Origin: Oenanthe sinensis | Taxonomy: Eukaryota > Streptophyta > Magnoliopsida > Apiales > Apiaceae | Assembly (NCBI GenBank): GCA_028671895.1 | Contig: CM053803.1 | Span: forward strand, 22,404,501-22,468,500 | Length of the DNA stretch: 64,000 bases | Direction of reading: 5' to 3' | Shown here: positions 8,943 through 19,633 of the stretch, piece by piece | How the letters are laid out: each line of letters opens with the position of its first letter | Numbering within the stretch: the stretch's first letter is position 1 | Position numbers and translations under genes: made by a program | The notes under the pieces: model-generated | What the model saw: the letters and a program-made list of their open reading frames with translations, nothing else | What the model was told of the DNA's origin: nothing | Database searches by the model: none

Positions 8943-10556
8943 TTAGCCATTATTTAACATCCCTAGCTCACTAACCAGCTTTGAGAAAGTGGATTCATCA
9001 AGTGGTTTCGTGAAGATGTCGGCTACTTGATCTTCTGTGGGTACAAAATGTAGCACCACAGTTCCATTTATGACATGCTCTCGGATAAAATGATACCTGA
9101 TGTCAATGTGCTTGGTTCTTGAGTGTTGTACAGGATTATTGGAAATAGCTATAGCACTTGTGTTGTCGCAGAAAATTGGAATTTTATTCAACGCAAGTCC
9201 ATAGTCATTTAGTTGATTCCTTATCCACAAGATCTGTGCACAACAGCTACCTGCCGCAATGTATTCTGTTTCAGCTGTCGAGGTAGACACTGAGTGCTGT
9301 TTCTTGCTATACCAGGAAATCAGACGACGTCCTAGAAACTGACAGCTTCCAGAAGTACTTTTCATGTCCATCCTACAACCTGCATAATCTGAATTTGTAT
9401 AGCCGATTAGGTCAAAACATGTATCTTTAGGGTACCAAATTCCAAGATTTGGTGTACCCTTAAGATATCTAAAAATTCTTTTAACAACTATAAGATGAGA
9501 TTCCCTAGGATCTGATTGAAATCTAGCACATAAGCAAGTTGCAAACATTATGTCAGGTCTACTAGCAGTTAGATACAATAAAGAGCCTATCATACCTCTG
9601 TAGCTTGTGATGTCAACTTTCTTACCAGTTTCATCTTTGTCAAGCTTGGTGGCTGTTGGCATTGGGTTTTTTGCCGGTGAAGAATCTTCTACACTGTATT
9701 TTCTCAGAAGATCCCTTACGTACTTTGATTGGCAAATAAAAATCCCATCTTCCTTTTGCTTTACTTGCAATCCAAGGAAGAATGACAGTTCACCCATCAT
9801 GCTCATTTCATACCTGCTCTGCATTAACTTAGCAAATCTTTTGCACAAGTTTTCGTTAGTAGAACCAAATATAATATCGTCAACATAAACTTGGACAAAT
9901 ATCATATCTTTTTCATGCAATTTATAAAAAAGAGTTTTATCTATAACACCTCTAATGAAACCATTTTCAAGTAAAAACACAGAGAGAGTGTCATACCATG
10001 TCCTCGGTGCTTGCTTGAGTCCATAGAGAGCTTTGAATAGAAAATACACAAAATCAGCAAACTCTGGATTTTCAAAGCCAGGGGGCTGTTCAACATATAC
10101 TTCCTCTTCTAGCTCTCCATTCAGAAAAGCACTCTTCACATCCATTTGATAGACTTTAAAATTGGAATGTGCTACGAATGCCATAAATATCCTAATGCCT
10201 TCAAGTCTTGCAACTGGTGCGTAGGTCTCATCATAATCAATTCCCTCTTCCTGGGAGTAACCCTTTACAACCAGTCTGGCCTTGTTCCTCGTAACAATTC
10301 CATCATCGTCTAACTTGTTCCTGTATACCCATTTCATGTCAATAACAGATCTATTTTTAGGCCTGGGTACCAGTGTCCATACTTCCTGTCTCTCAAATTG
10401 ATTGAGTTCTTCTTGCATGGCAAGAACCCAATCTGGATCAGTTAGAGCATCTTCAATTTTCTTTGGTTCTTCTTGAGATAGAAAAACTGAAAATAGACAT
10501 CCATTTGAAGTTGCACTTCTGGTTCTAATTCCAACATTTGGATCACCTATGATCAA
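8943..10556 (-). pseudogene. Copia reverse transcriptase and RNase H
   Basis: This 537-aa uninterrupted reading frame is part of a pol polyprotein that is broken elsewhere. RT hallmarks are present: KWVYRNKLDDDG, ARLVVKGYSQEEGIDY, YQMDVKSAFLNGELEEEVY, ALYGLKQAPRTWY and the catalytic YVDDIIFG box. RNase H follows with STAETEYIAA, IPIFCDNTSAIAIS, RTKHIDIRYHFIREH and VADIFTKPLDE. The usual copia D-x-D in the RNase H start (family pattern SDADWAG) reads T-N-S-D-Y-A-G, so an acidic residue appears lost. The piece acts in cytoplasmic particles to copy element RNA. The listed start is simply the first ATG of the open stretch; the true polyprotein continues upstream into integrase. Confidence 0.93.
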
Positions 10557-10928
10557 TTCAAAAGGATGATCTCTGCTCCAAATCCTTTCCCTGGGTAGGT
10601 TTGATCTTGATGATTCGCCTCGAAATTCATTGTGATGTTGTGTTCTACCAGTTGATCCTTCATCTCCCCCTGAGTTGCTGCCAAGATGACTTGTTGATCC
10701 ACCACTAGTATTAGTAGTATCTCCACTGTTACTATTGTTTCCACCACCATTACCTGGATCATTATCATCATTATTGTCATCTCATGTTGCAACCTCAGGT
10801 TCTTCTTCGTCATCAGAATGTGAGTCTGGATAATTGTCGAATTTTAACAACTCAGAAGAATATTCAGTTTGGATACTTGGGAGTTTAGTGTCATCAAAAG
10901 TTACATTGACACTTTCCTTCACTTGGTA
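10557..10928 (-). pseudogene. Integrase-RT hinge, frameshifted
   Basis: This links the integrase and RT segments. Reading frames change here: an 86-aa Met/Val/Ile-rich ORF at 10553-10813 appears to be a shifted reading of the low-complexity hinge. Stops separate it from integrase. Hinges between copia integrase and RT are normally poorly conserved. Confidence 0.55.
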
Positions 10929-11642
10929 CTAATCAATTATGTACACCCTATATGCTCTTCTTGAATATCCGACAAAAATAGCTTCATGTGCCTTGGCCTC
11001 AAACTTGCCACGATGTTCATCTCCATCCTTTAACACAAAGCATTTGGCTCCAAATACATAAAAGTACTTGAGAGTTGGTTTCTTGCTAGCCATTAATTCA
11101 TAGGGAGTTTTCATATGATCTTTGTTGATCAGAGTTTGATTTTGAGTATAACAAGTTGTATTAACTGCTTCAGCCCAGAAGTAGATGGGTAACCTTGATT
11201 CACTTAGCATTGTCCTTGCAGCTTCAATCAGGGTTCTATATTTCCTTTCTACAACTCCATTTTGTTGCGGAGTTCTTGGTGCTGAATATTGCCTTGTTAT
11301 CCCCTTGTCTGAGCAGAAGTTATTCAAAACTTCATTTCTAAATTCTGTTCCATTATCTGATCTGATTGCTCGGACTGTTAACTTTGAATCTAACTCAATC
11401 AGCTTTATATGATCAATCACCAAGTGTGGAGTTTCATCCTTAGAGTTCAAGAATTCAACCCACGTATATTTTGTGAAGTCATCCACAATCACTAAGGCGT
11501 ATTTCTTCCTTGCCATAGACAGTATATTTACTGGACCAAATAAATCCATGTATAGGAGTTGAAGTGGTTTAGTGATGTTTGTAGTGTCCATGCCTCTGTG
11601 ACTTGCTTTCTTTGACTTCTCTTTTTGACGTGCCTCACACAA
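10929..11642 (-). pseudogene. Copia integrase core
   Basis: This 237-aa open stretch has the DDE integrase fold signature: D in MDLFGPV, D in RSDNGTEF, and E in TPQQNGVVERK about 35 residues later. It continues with the C-terminal KTPYELMASKKPTLKYFYVFG region. It would insert element cDNA into host DNA. It is separated from the preceding GAG_pre-integrase part by a stop at about 11645 and from RT by the broken hinge, so this copy is not functional as a polyprotein. Confidence 0.92.
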
Positions 11643-11648
11643 TCCTCC

Positions 11649-12140
11649 CTATGTAAATTCCATCGGAGGCAGTTCTCTCACTAAATCCCTCTTGACTAAA
11701 GAGTTCATTGTTTTAAAGTTTAGATGTGAGAGTTTCTTGTGCCATAGCCAGCTTTCTTCTGATGAAGCCTTTGAATAAAAACAATTTATTTCATCTTCAG
11801 TTCCTGAGTTGAGATCGGCTACGTACAAGTTTCCTTTCCTTACTCCACGCAAGGCTAGTCTGTCGTCTTTAAAATGAGCTATTAAACACCTTTCTTTGAT
11901 GAAGTTTACTTTGTAACCTTTATCACAAAATTGACTGACGCTGAGTAAATTGTGCTTAAGTCCTTCCACTAAAGAGACGTTTTCAATGATAACATTTCCA
12001 GTATTTAACTTGCAATATCCCGTAGTCATTCCTTTGTTGTTATCTCCAAAGGTGACAATTGGGCCAGCTCTCTCAACCACGTCTGATAGCAGAGCTCTAT
12101 CTCCGGTCATATGCCTTGAAGATCCGTTGTCCAGGATCAA
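11649..12140 (-). pseudogene. Copia aspartic protease and GAG_pre-integrase segment
   Basis: This 163-aa stretch begins near the protease active site. The family motif is I-L-D-S-G-x-S-x-H-M-T; here it reads ILDNGSSRHMTGD, so the DSG triad has become DNG. The pre-integrase zinc-binding region follows (LWHKKLSHLNFKTM), with the expected H-x4-H spacing approximated. Between this ORF and gag (12141-12413) the frame contains stops. Protease activity is therefore doubtful. Confidence 0.85.
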
Positions 12141-12413
12141 TATAACCCGATTTACCTATTTAACTCCCTGCACATACCAAACAGATTAATTCGTCTTCGG
12201 AACCCAAAATTGATTGGGCCCGGCATACTTAAAGAATTGACCTTTATCAGCTTTGACAACAGATCCTTTTCGAATAACATCATTATCTTCCTTGACTGTT
12301 CCTACCTTCCTATAAATAGTCTTAACAACTTTCTGTTTAGACTTAGGAGTATATGATTCTTTCTTCTCAGGTGAAGGAGTCGCAGTCTTGGATTTAGCAA
12401 ATTTATTATTGAT

Positions 12414-14627
12414 TCATTTTCTAGGTGTCATGTTATCTTTATTACCAATCATGCGTTTGAAATAAGCAGTCATAGCATTAAACGCACATAATATACAATT
12501 TAAAATACCACATGGTTTATGGAAAATATCAATTATAGGCATGTTATTCATAACAGTAGGTGACTTAACAGTTTGTGTCTTAACAGTTTCTACTTCAACT
12601 TTTTCAGCAAATTTAAAGTTTTCAGTAGAATGAAATCTGTTGTTACTGTTCCTACTATTCACAAAGGAATTGGGTCTGTTAGGTTTGTTCTTTAAGTCTT
12701 TAACACCTATACCAGGATTGGGGAAAGCAGAGGTTCCCACATCTTTCACTGATGTCTTAGGTGCAGTCATTTCTTGTTGGACATTAACTCTTTTTATGTC
12801 CTTGGCAAGTTCCTCTCTTTTCTTTTCTTCCTCGAGATCCTCTAACTTCATTTCATATTGAATAAGTATAGAGCTCTCCAGGATTGGTTCTGCTATAGGG
12901 GTTATGAAAAAAGGTTTAGGTGTGTCCTTAATAACATGTGGGATACCCCTTTCTTCAGTACTTTTTCTGAAAGGGGTTATGTTGCTCGCCTTTCCTACAG
13001 ATTGATTATATTCATAACCTATTCCAACTTTACGTTTTATTTCCTGTTGGTCAACTAGATCTTTTACAATGTAAGAGGAATGTTTATAGGCAAGACACTT
13101 TTTTTGTTCCTCTATAATCTGGTTTCTGAGATAGGCCTCAACCTTGACATAACAACTGACTCTATTAACCTGAAAAGCTAGGTCCTCAGTCAGTTTTATA
13201 TATCTGGTTTTTAACAATTTTAAACTATCATTCTCATTAGTTAATTCTTTAATTCTGAGACGTAGTTTGTTAACCCTATCTCTGGTGTCGTCCAATTCTT
13301 TTCCTAACAGTTTGAACATTTTAGGGCATGAGGGATCTACCTCTTTTCCTTCTGTCCGAGGTGGAGACACTGATCCATCTGATAAAGCCATAAGAGCAAG
13401 ATTTCCTAGCTCTTCTTCCTCATCATTGTCTGAGTCATCCCAGCTCTTGCCCTCTACTAGATAGGATTTCCCTTGATGCTTTTTCACTAAGGCATCATAT
13501 TTCTCTTTCAACTCTTGATAAGAGTCTCTCTTCTGTCCTTGCTTCGGCTTCTTGCATTCAGTTGCAAAATGACCAAGCTCATTGCAGTTGAAGCAACGGA
13601 TCTTGCTTCTGTCAACCAAGCCGATCTTGTAGCCGCTTCTAGATACAACTAATGAAGAACTTCCTTTTTGAAACCTTCCAAAGGTAGGTTTAGATTTAAA
13701 TGAGGTATTTCTTCTGAATCTCATGTTTCCAAACTTCCTGGCAAATATAGCTAGAGATTCAACTTCCAGTTGATCCAATTCTTCTAGAGAATAGAATTCA
13801 CCACTTTCCTGTTTTTCTGGAGTATGACCATATTCTGGAACAACATACTCCTCTGAACTTTTTGAAGGTGCAACAGCCTTCACTTCCTCTTTCTCTGGTG
13901 TTTCCACTATCAGTGCTTTAGAAGAGCTCGAAACTTTTCCTCTGCCATACATCTCTCTTGTCTGGATCTGCTCCAATTCATATGTCTTCAGAACTTCGTA
14001 GAGTCTTTCTAGGGTTATCTCTTTCATGTCCCTAGACTCTCGGATGGCCGCGATCCTGTGCTCTAGATGCTCTGGCAAGGTTAATAGAAACTTCATGTTG
14101 ACCTCCTGGTTTAAGTAATATTTCCCGTTGAGGTTGAGCTCGTTTATTAGTTTGTTCAATCTATGAAACACCTCAGAGATACCCTCACCAGGGTTGGATC
14201 TAAACTGCTCGTACTGGGAGGTCAAGATCTCCAGTTTATTCTCTTTGACTTCTTCAGTCCCTTCATTTATAACCTCTATAATATTCCAGATTTGCTTGGC
14301 GGTCTTGCAGTTGACTACATGATTGTACATGACATAGTCTAGGGATTCTATCAATATAAGCTTGAGGTTATTGTCCAGGGATACAACTTCATTTTCTTCA
14401 TCGTTGTATTCTGCTGGACTTTTTGGAACTTGTCTGTGAGGAATTACGACCCCATCTACCTCTTGTTCGAGAACAACTGTTATTGGAGGTTCAATGCCTT
14501 TTTCTAAGATCAAGGCATATTTGGGATTGGCGATCCCAATAAATAACTGCATCTTGTGCTTCCATAGGTTATAATGATCTTTGTCGAATGATGGAATTTT
14601 GATGCTCGTTACCTTTTGTGTACTCAT
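12414..14627 (-). CDS. Copia gag polyprotein, 737 aa
   Basis: The ORF is intact from ATG 14627 to a TGA at 12414. The N-terminus (SIKIPSFDKDHYNLWKHKM) is the typical copia UBN2/retrotran-gag start. A CCHC zinc knuckle, CFNCNELGHFATEC, lies roughly in the middle (about residue 350). A long Glu/Lys-rich, coiled-coil-like C-terminal part follows (about 440-600). Gag packages element RNA into particles. In an intact element gag reads into protease; here a stop closes it early. The size is larger than ordinary copia gags and fits the Sirevirus group. Confidence 0.88.
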   Translation of the reverse strand: MSTQKVTSIKIPSFDKDHYNLWKHKMQLFIGIANPKYALILEKGIEPPITVVLEQEVDGVVIPHRQVPKSPAEYNDEENEVVSLDNNLKLILIESLDYVMYNHVVNCKTAKQIWNIIEVINEGTEEVKENKLEILTSQYEQFRSNPGEGISEVFHRLNKLINELNLNGKYYLNQEVNMKFLLTLPEHLEHRIAAIRESRDMKEITLERLYEVLKTYELEQIQTREMYGRGKVSSSSKALIVETPEKEEVKAVAPSKSSEEYVVPEYGHTPEKQESGEFYSLEELDQLEVESLAIFARKFGNMRFRRNTSFKSKPTFGRFQKGSSSLVVSRSGYKIGLVDRSKIRCFNCNELGHFATECKKPKQGQKRDSYQELKEKYDALVKKHQGKSYLVEGKSWDDSDNDEEEELGNLALMALSDGSVSPPRTEGKEVDPSCPKMFKLLGKELDDTRDRVNKLRLRIKELTNENDSLKLLKTRYIKLTEDLAFQVNRVSCYVKVEAYLRNQIIEEQKKCLAYKHSSYIVKDLVDQQEIKRKVGIGYEYNQSVGKASNITPFRKSTEERGIPHVIKDTPKPFFITPIAEPILESSILIQYEMKLEDLEEEKKREELAKDIKRVNVQQEMTAPKTSVKDVGTSAFPNPGIGVKDLKNKPNRPNSFVNSRNSNNRFHSTENFKFAEKVEVETVKTQTVKSPTVMNNMPIIDIFHKPCGILNCILCAFNAMTAYFKRMIGNKDNMTPRK

Positions 14628-14818
14628 CTTTAAATAAGATTAAAAGTTAAGTGTTTCAAAAAATATTTTAATTTTCGACTGAAAATAATTTTTGATCAAA
14701 AATAATTTTTTAGAAAAAAAATTATTTCGAATAAAAAATTATTTCGAATTAAAAATAATTTTTGAGATCTGTATGAGTTGCGGAATATTTGGTTCGGATA
14801 TGATATTTAATATATCAA
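14628..14818 (-). other. Element leader between PBS and gag
   Basis: This is AT-rich untranslated leader with repeated aaaaataatttttt words. No ORF is seen. Confidence 0.6.
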
Positions 14819-14835
14819 CCAGCTCTGATGCCAAT
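14819..14835 (-). other. Primer binding site
   Basis: Minus-strand TTGGCATCAGAGCTGG lies immediately inside the 5' LTR. The TGGCATCAGAGC part is one base from TGGTATCAGAGC, the plant copia site complementary to the 3' end of initiator tRNA-Met. This fixes the element's orientation and LTR end. Confidence 0.88.
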
Positions 14836-15065
14836 TGTTGGTCCCTGATATTGTAGAAGGGGGGTTGAATACAATATCTGAAAATACTCGCGAATTCGGA
14901 TTAATAATATAAAGTTAATCTTAATCCTGAAATATTAATTTAGGTGAAATACTATTCAAATAGAATATTTGATTTTAACTTGAAAAGTATTACAGAATTA
15001 ATATAGTGAATAGTGTTTATATCTGATAAATTGTCTAGAGTGATTTTGACATGACTTGTTTGGGT
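14836..15065 (-). repeat. 5' LTR remnant, 230 bp
   Basis: It matches 3016-3245 with six substitutions and no gaps. Similarity stops abruptly at 15065/15066. About 1.03 kb, including the TATA box and the motif array, is missing. The copy therefore lacks its own LTR promoter. Confidence 0.93.
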
Positions 15066-15895
15066 ATGAAAGAAAGCGTAAGACGAGTTCAATATATACG
15101 AGTATTATTCTGTGAAATAACTTAATTTTTTTTTCATAGCTATAATTATTATTTTGCTTTTTCTATCTTCTTGTCTCAAGTATAAGTATGCAAATATTAT
15201 ATACATATGGATATCATATGACGTGTCTTGAAATGTTGAGTAACGTGATATATATAATTAATTAACAGATAGTTTTACATAATAAGTTACATTGTAAATT
15301 TTACAGTTATAACATATGTAACAACTCCAAATTTTTGTTAAATGCAGACCATCTACATTTGCACAAGCTGCCAAACTTAGAAGGACTGCAGCTGCAAAGG
15401 AGAAGGAACTTGCGAAAAGTATGATATTTAAAACTTTATCAAATTAGTTATGTTATAGATAATAAAACTTTTTTAAGTCGAGTACTCCCATTCTATTCCC
15501 ATGAACATCTTCCTTTACTTTCTTTGCTTTTTTGTTTTTTTATTTAATTATCTGACTTTTAATGTTCAATTCTATTGGCAATAATATATTTGAAAAATTA
15601 TTTCACTAATATTTAATTTATTCACTGACTACTAAATTTTGTATAGTAATATACACTTAAGTGTTCTTATAAGCACTTTTATAATTGTAACACTCATACA
15701 TATTATTTTTTATAAGCTAATTAAACTTCTATAACTAGCCAATAATAAAATTTCAGTTTATCATATGGTTATGTGTTGCAAATATCTCTCAATTAATCAT
15801 AATATCTTGTAATGAATGAGAAATAATATTATGTTTACTTGTGTGTGATCCGTATAATTTGAGACAATCAAACCCGCTAGTTCATAAATGTATTA

Positions 15896-16152
15896 CTCTC
15901 TTCGTCCCATAATTTTTGTCTCATTTTGACTTTTCGAAGTCAAATTAATCAATTTTGACCAACAAATTAAACATATTATATGATAATATATTTTTTCAAA
16001 AAAATATTATAATAAAATTTAACTCTTCTATTTTATGAATCAATTTGTAAAGTCATAAAATTTAAAATAAATATTTTTAAATTGTTAGTCAAAGTAAAAT
16101 AAATTTAACTTTGAAAAGTCAAAATGAGACAAAAATTATGGGACGCAAGGAA
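15896..16152. mobile_element. Stowaway-like MITE
   Basis: Inverted ends CTCTCTTCGTCCC (15896-15908) and GGGACGCAAGGAA (16140-16152) are flanked by TA on both sides (15894-15895, 16153-16154). The 257-bp, AT-rich element is palindromic well inside the ends (TTTTGTCTCATTTTGAC at both). TIR and TA duplication are those of Tc1/mariner-derived Stowaway elements. It sits in the first retained intron of the GET1-like gene. Confidence 0.88.
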
Positions 16153-17352
16153 TAATACATAATACTTATTTTTTTAATTTTATGGGACCTACATGTATGC
16201 TTTTATTTAAAATGGAGTCTTAACAATTTTTTCCATGCAGATCAAGAATTGCAAAGTAAAGAGATAAACTCATCATTTGATTCATACTCAAAAAAATTAA
16301 TGATGCTAAAGGTTTTTTTTAACTTTTTCGACTTACTAAATGATTACGTAAATTTTTTTGTACTTGGATAATTGATCATCTACTCATATGCAGGTCTTTA
16401 CATATGTTGGATTTTGCTTTTGGTTTTGGCGGTCTCCTGTTGCTGCCATACCTGCTCAACTTGTGCAACCGTTTGGTAATAAAAACAATTATTGTATTAC
16501 TAAATTCCTGTCATTTTTTGGAGTTATTATGATTACCACTTATCCACTATCATGAAAAATAATACTTGAAACTAGTGATGAAGTTAAATTTTTTACATTA
16601 AACAATAAAATGAAATCTTTATATATTGGTTGGTGTTTCTAGTGCATAAAACTCCCGTTTTAGTAGACTTGACAAATGTATTTTAAAATAAATTCACCCT
16701 TATTTATCATTAAAAAATAATTTTTCAAACCCTTGACTTACCATATGACAAGTATACATTTAGGTACCGTGTCATACATGAATTTCACAATTATGATTTT
16801 TTTAACTACAAAATAATAGCTTTAGTCATCTTTATTCATTAAAAATTATTTATTTTTAATTGTATATATTGCAGGAAGGTTTCTATCTTGGAGATCAGGA
16901 GGATATATAAACGGCTACGTTATGGTAATTAGACCTTATACTTTTAAACTATTTAATTAACTTTGTTGGTTAATAAAATTTTACAAAAAATAAGAAAGTA
17001 CTCATATTGGCCTTAAATTCTAATTTGAATAAAAAGGGATAAATGATGTCAAGTAATTTATTTGAATAATGCAAGCTTACCAATTTTTATTTTAGTCAAA
17101 TGAAGTACATGAAAATTTATTTCTTGACATCTTGAGTGTGGATGGTACAATTTTTTTAAGATTACTTTTGTGATCACTATTATTTCTAATATGTGTTTAC
17201 AATTGATTAGAGACTAATGTTAGAAGTGATTACCTTTAAGGTTGAGATGATACTTGATCATACGATCTGAATTCCCTTATTATTCATCATGTAAAAAAAT
17301 CTCGTGAAATTAGTAGATCAACTTAAAAATCTTACATGTACAAATTTATTAA

Positions 17353-17712
17353 GAGTGTATTTGAGATTGCTGTTGCAGACAGTAATAGCAGATTATTTCT
17401 GAAAAGCAGGTAAAAAGTTGTTTGGTAAATTTTAAAAGTTGTTTTCTAGAAAAGTGCTTTTAGTCTTAAAGCTGATTTTAGAGAAAATATGTCCTCTCAT
17501 GCTTTTGAAAAAAAACTATTTTCAACTTTTGCAGGAAGTAAGTACATGTTTTACTATCAAACCGTCTCAAAACATTTTTTTATATTATATCTCAAAATAT
17601 GAACAAATCAAAAAAAATTACCAAACAGTCATCTGATTTTTCTCATAACACTTTTTTCACCAGTACTTTGTTCTAAAGCACAACAGTTTTAACCAGCAAT
17701 CTCAAAGGAGTC
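17353..17712. mobile_element. Tourist-like MITE, 360 bp
   Basis: Left end GAGTGTATTTGAGATTGCTG pairs with right end CAGCAATCTCAAAGGAGTC. Both sides carry TAA (17350-17352, 17713-17715). A 3-bp TAA/TTA target duplication fits PIF/Harbinger-derived Tourist elements. It lies in the last intron of the GET1-like gene. The small ORF inside has no coding signal. Confidence 0.75.
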
Positions 17713-18034
17713 TAATTTCACATAATGATATTGTACATTTTAAATTATTATAAATATTATTAAGTATTTGGGCACCATCGAGCAATTAAAGGTCATGCAT
17801 ATATTTTATAACAAGTTCTCAAAGTGTATAATTGTAGCCAGTTTAACAAGGGTCAATAATATGAGAAAAATGTAATGTTGGATAACATTACGGTTTGAAA
17901 GTAAAACATGATGCTAAAATTATTTATATTGTAAATGACCTATTTTTTATTGCCTTGTAGGTTGGTATTATTCAATGGCTGACAGTGACTACGAGTGTCG
18001 CAAAATTTGTGTGTCACCAAATATTTAAGTTTTA

Positions 18035-18737
18035 AGGAGATCAAAGAAACTAGTAGTAGTAGGTTCAACCATTATAGATTCTGAGTAAATTGCATTTAAT
18101 CTTATTTTTGTTGTTTAATGAAATAAAATATTAATCTTTTCTAGGCTTAACAATGAATAAATCATTTTTATTTGTTGGGTTGATGAGATCATCTCTTTTA
18201 GTCTTTCACTTATTTTTTAATTTAAATTTACATATGTATAATTATTTATATGTTATCATTTATCATATTCGAAAAATTATTGATATGTTTATATTTTCAT
18301 TGATTGTTATTATATAAAATTGTATCACAATAACATTGTAGAGTAAACAATTACCCTATTTGCATATAAAAATTTATAACTCGTATTATGTATAAGTTTT
18401 TCTTTATAAAGAATTTAGATGTATTTTTTGGATTAAAGTTATATTATTATTAAGATATTTATTATATATATGATTCTTGATTTATCAATTTTTGGATGCA
18501 TGTTATTCTATATAATAGTTCTTTTATATGTACTTTACACATATATTATTGTCAAATATCGCGTTTTAAACATATTATTTAGTGATAGTACATTTTGTTT
18601 ATGTTTTTTTGTAATTGTCAAGGTTGGAATGTTAAACTTTTAAAGTTCATAATGTAAGTAATAATAAGTTAAATTTTACGGTTAATAATCAAATTCTAAA
18701 ATTTCAGAGTCTTTAATATAAATGCTATAAAAAAAAA
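18035..18737. other. 3' flank of GET1-like gene
   Basis: AT-rich sequence downstream of the stop codon. No gene or clear repeat is seen. Confidence 0.5.
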
Positions 18738-18946
18738 TAAGAGAATAAGGAACCTGAGATATTTCTTAGGTAACTTTCGTCAGATTGTGAATAAAATGAC
18801 TTTATATAATAAAAGATTGTGCATATCAAAATAGTATCTGAAAAGATTGTGCATATCAAAATATTATACTTATCAAAGTACAATTGTTTTATTCACTATA
18901 TGAGAAAAGTTACCTAAGATGTATCTCACGTTCCATATTCTCATAA
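18738..18946. mobile_element. MITE with long terminal inverted repeats
   Basis: The left arm (taagagaataaggaacctg onward, 18738 to about 18800) is complementary to the right arm (about 18885-18946), with the shared core TTAGGTAACTT and matching gattgtgaataaaa inside. The length is about 209 bp. A 30-bp direct repeat (aaagattgtgcatatcaaaa) lies at the centre. No target duplication was defined. Confidence 0.7.
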
Positions 18947-19534
18947 AATAGGTTGTTAGGATAAATTTACTTTATCTTATAGATATTTTTTATGCTTATT
19001 CTAGTCTTCAAATTGAGGAAAGTATGGGGGATTGTTGAAATATATATTTACTTTTCAAAATATTTTAGTTTGAAATGATTATATTTTGGCTAAACTTTTA
19101 TATATAATATTTTATTGTTTGTAGTACATAAATGTAAAAATAATTATATTATTTTTTAGTAACTCATTATGGTCCATCATATCTTCTATTTCATATTGTT
19201 TAATACAAATATAATTTTTTTATAATTATATATATATATCTAATTAATTATATTAAAAAAAGAATAAAGTTCGTGGGATTAACTCAGGAAAACTATCTAA
19301 GGTGCACGTGTTTTTTAGTGCGAGTATTTTTGTAATTGTATATAATTCTCTGTAATTATAATAAAACCATCGTGTATTTATATGAGAATTTTTATTAATC
19401 TCAGAAAAATTATGTGAGATAACCTCAGGATATTAATCTCATTAAAAAATCCTATAAAATTTATTGTGTATGCACCACAAAACATTGTTGTTTACCTTAA
19501 GCGCATTCAAAAAAGAAGAAAAGAATCATGTTTT
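18947..19534. other. AT-rich intergenic DNA
   Basis: No gene is seen. Scattered short words (acctaaggtg, gagataacctcagg) recall the preceding MITE's ends. Confidence 0.4.
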
Positions 19535-19633
19535 ACTCCACAGAAATATGGAGTGGTAGAAAGAAAAAATATAACACTTTTAGATACTACAAGAACAATC
19601 CTTGAAGAAGATAAGTATTTAACAAGTTTTTGG
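19535..19633 (+). pseudogene. Copia integrase fossil
   Basis: A 33-residue stretch, TPQKYGVVERKNITLLDTTR followed by TILEEDKYLTSFW, matches the copia integrase segment that holds the catalytic Glu (family TPQQNGVVERKN). Nothing else of the element is recognisable around it, and the open frame ends soon after at 19684. It is unrelated to the minus-strand element at 3016-15065 except by family. Confidence 0.8.

Larger units (their letters stand above)
3016..15065 (-). mobile_element. Ty1/copia LTR retrotransposon, 5'-truncated
   Basis: The element is read on the minus strand: partial 5' LTR (15065-14836), primer binding site, gag, protease, integrase, RT/RNase H, a long third ORF, polypurine tract, 3' LTR (4274-3016). 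Protease-integrase-RT order defines Ty1/copia. The large gag with one zinc knuckle and the extra ORF after pol suggest the Sirevirus/Maximus group (inference). The shared 230 bp of the LTRs differ at six positions (2.6%). Gag and RT/RNase H are long and uninterrupted, but protease, integrase, the hinge and the third ORF carry stops or frameshifts, so the copy is not autonomous. The low-coordinate flank ends in CAAAG (3011-3015). No matching target duplication exists on the other side because that LTR is truncated. Confidence 0.95.
15348..18034 (+). pseudogene. GET1: GET1-like gene, 5' truncated (five 3' exons)
   Basis: GET1 (WRB) is the ER-membrane receptor subunit that helps insert tail-anchored proteins. 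Exons: 15348-15418, 16241-16311, 16394-16475, 16875-16924, 17961-18034, all with AG/GT borders and a consistent frame. Joined, they encode the PSTFAQAAKLRRTAAAKEKE helix, a linker, a hydrophobic segment with FCFWFWRSPVAAIP, the LVQPFG motif, and a final hydrophobic segment ending in TAA. This corresponds to the coiled-coil end and the C-terminal membrane segments of plant GET1. The N-terminal membrane segment and first exon are absent: the retrotransposon's truncated LTR begins 282 bp upstream. The remaining exons are open, so loss may be recent, or another locus may carry the full gene. Confidence 0.75.
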
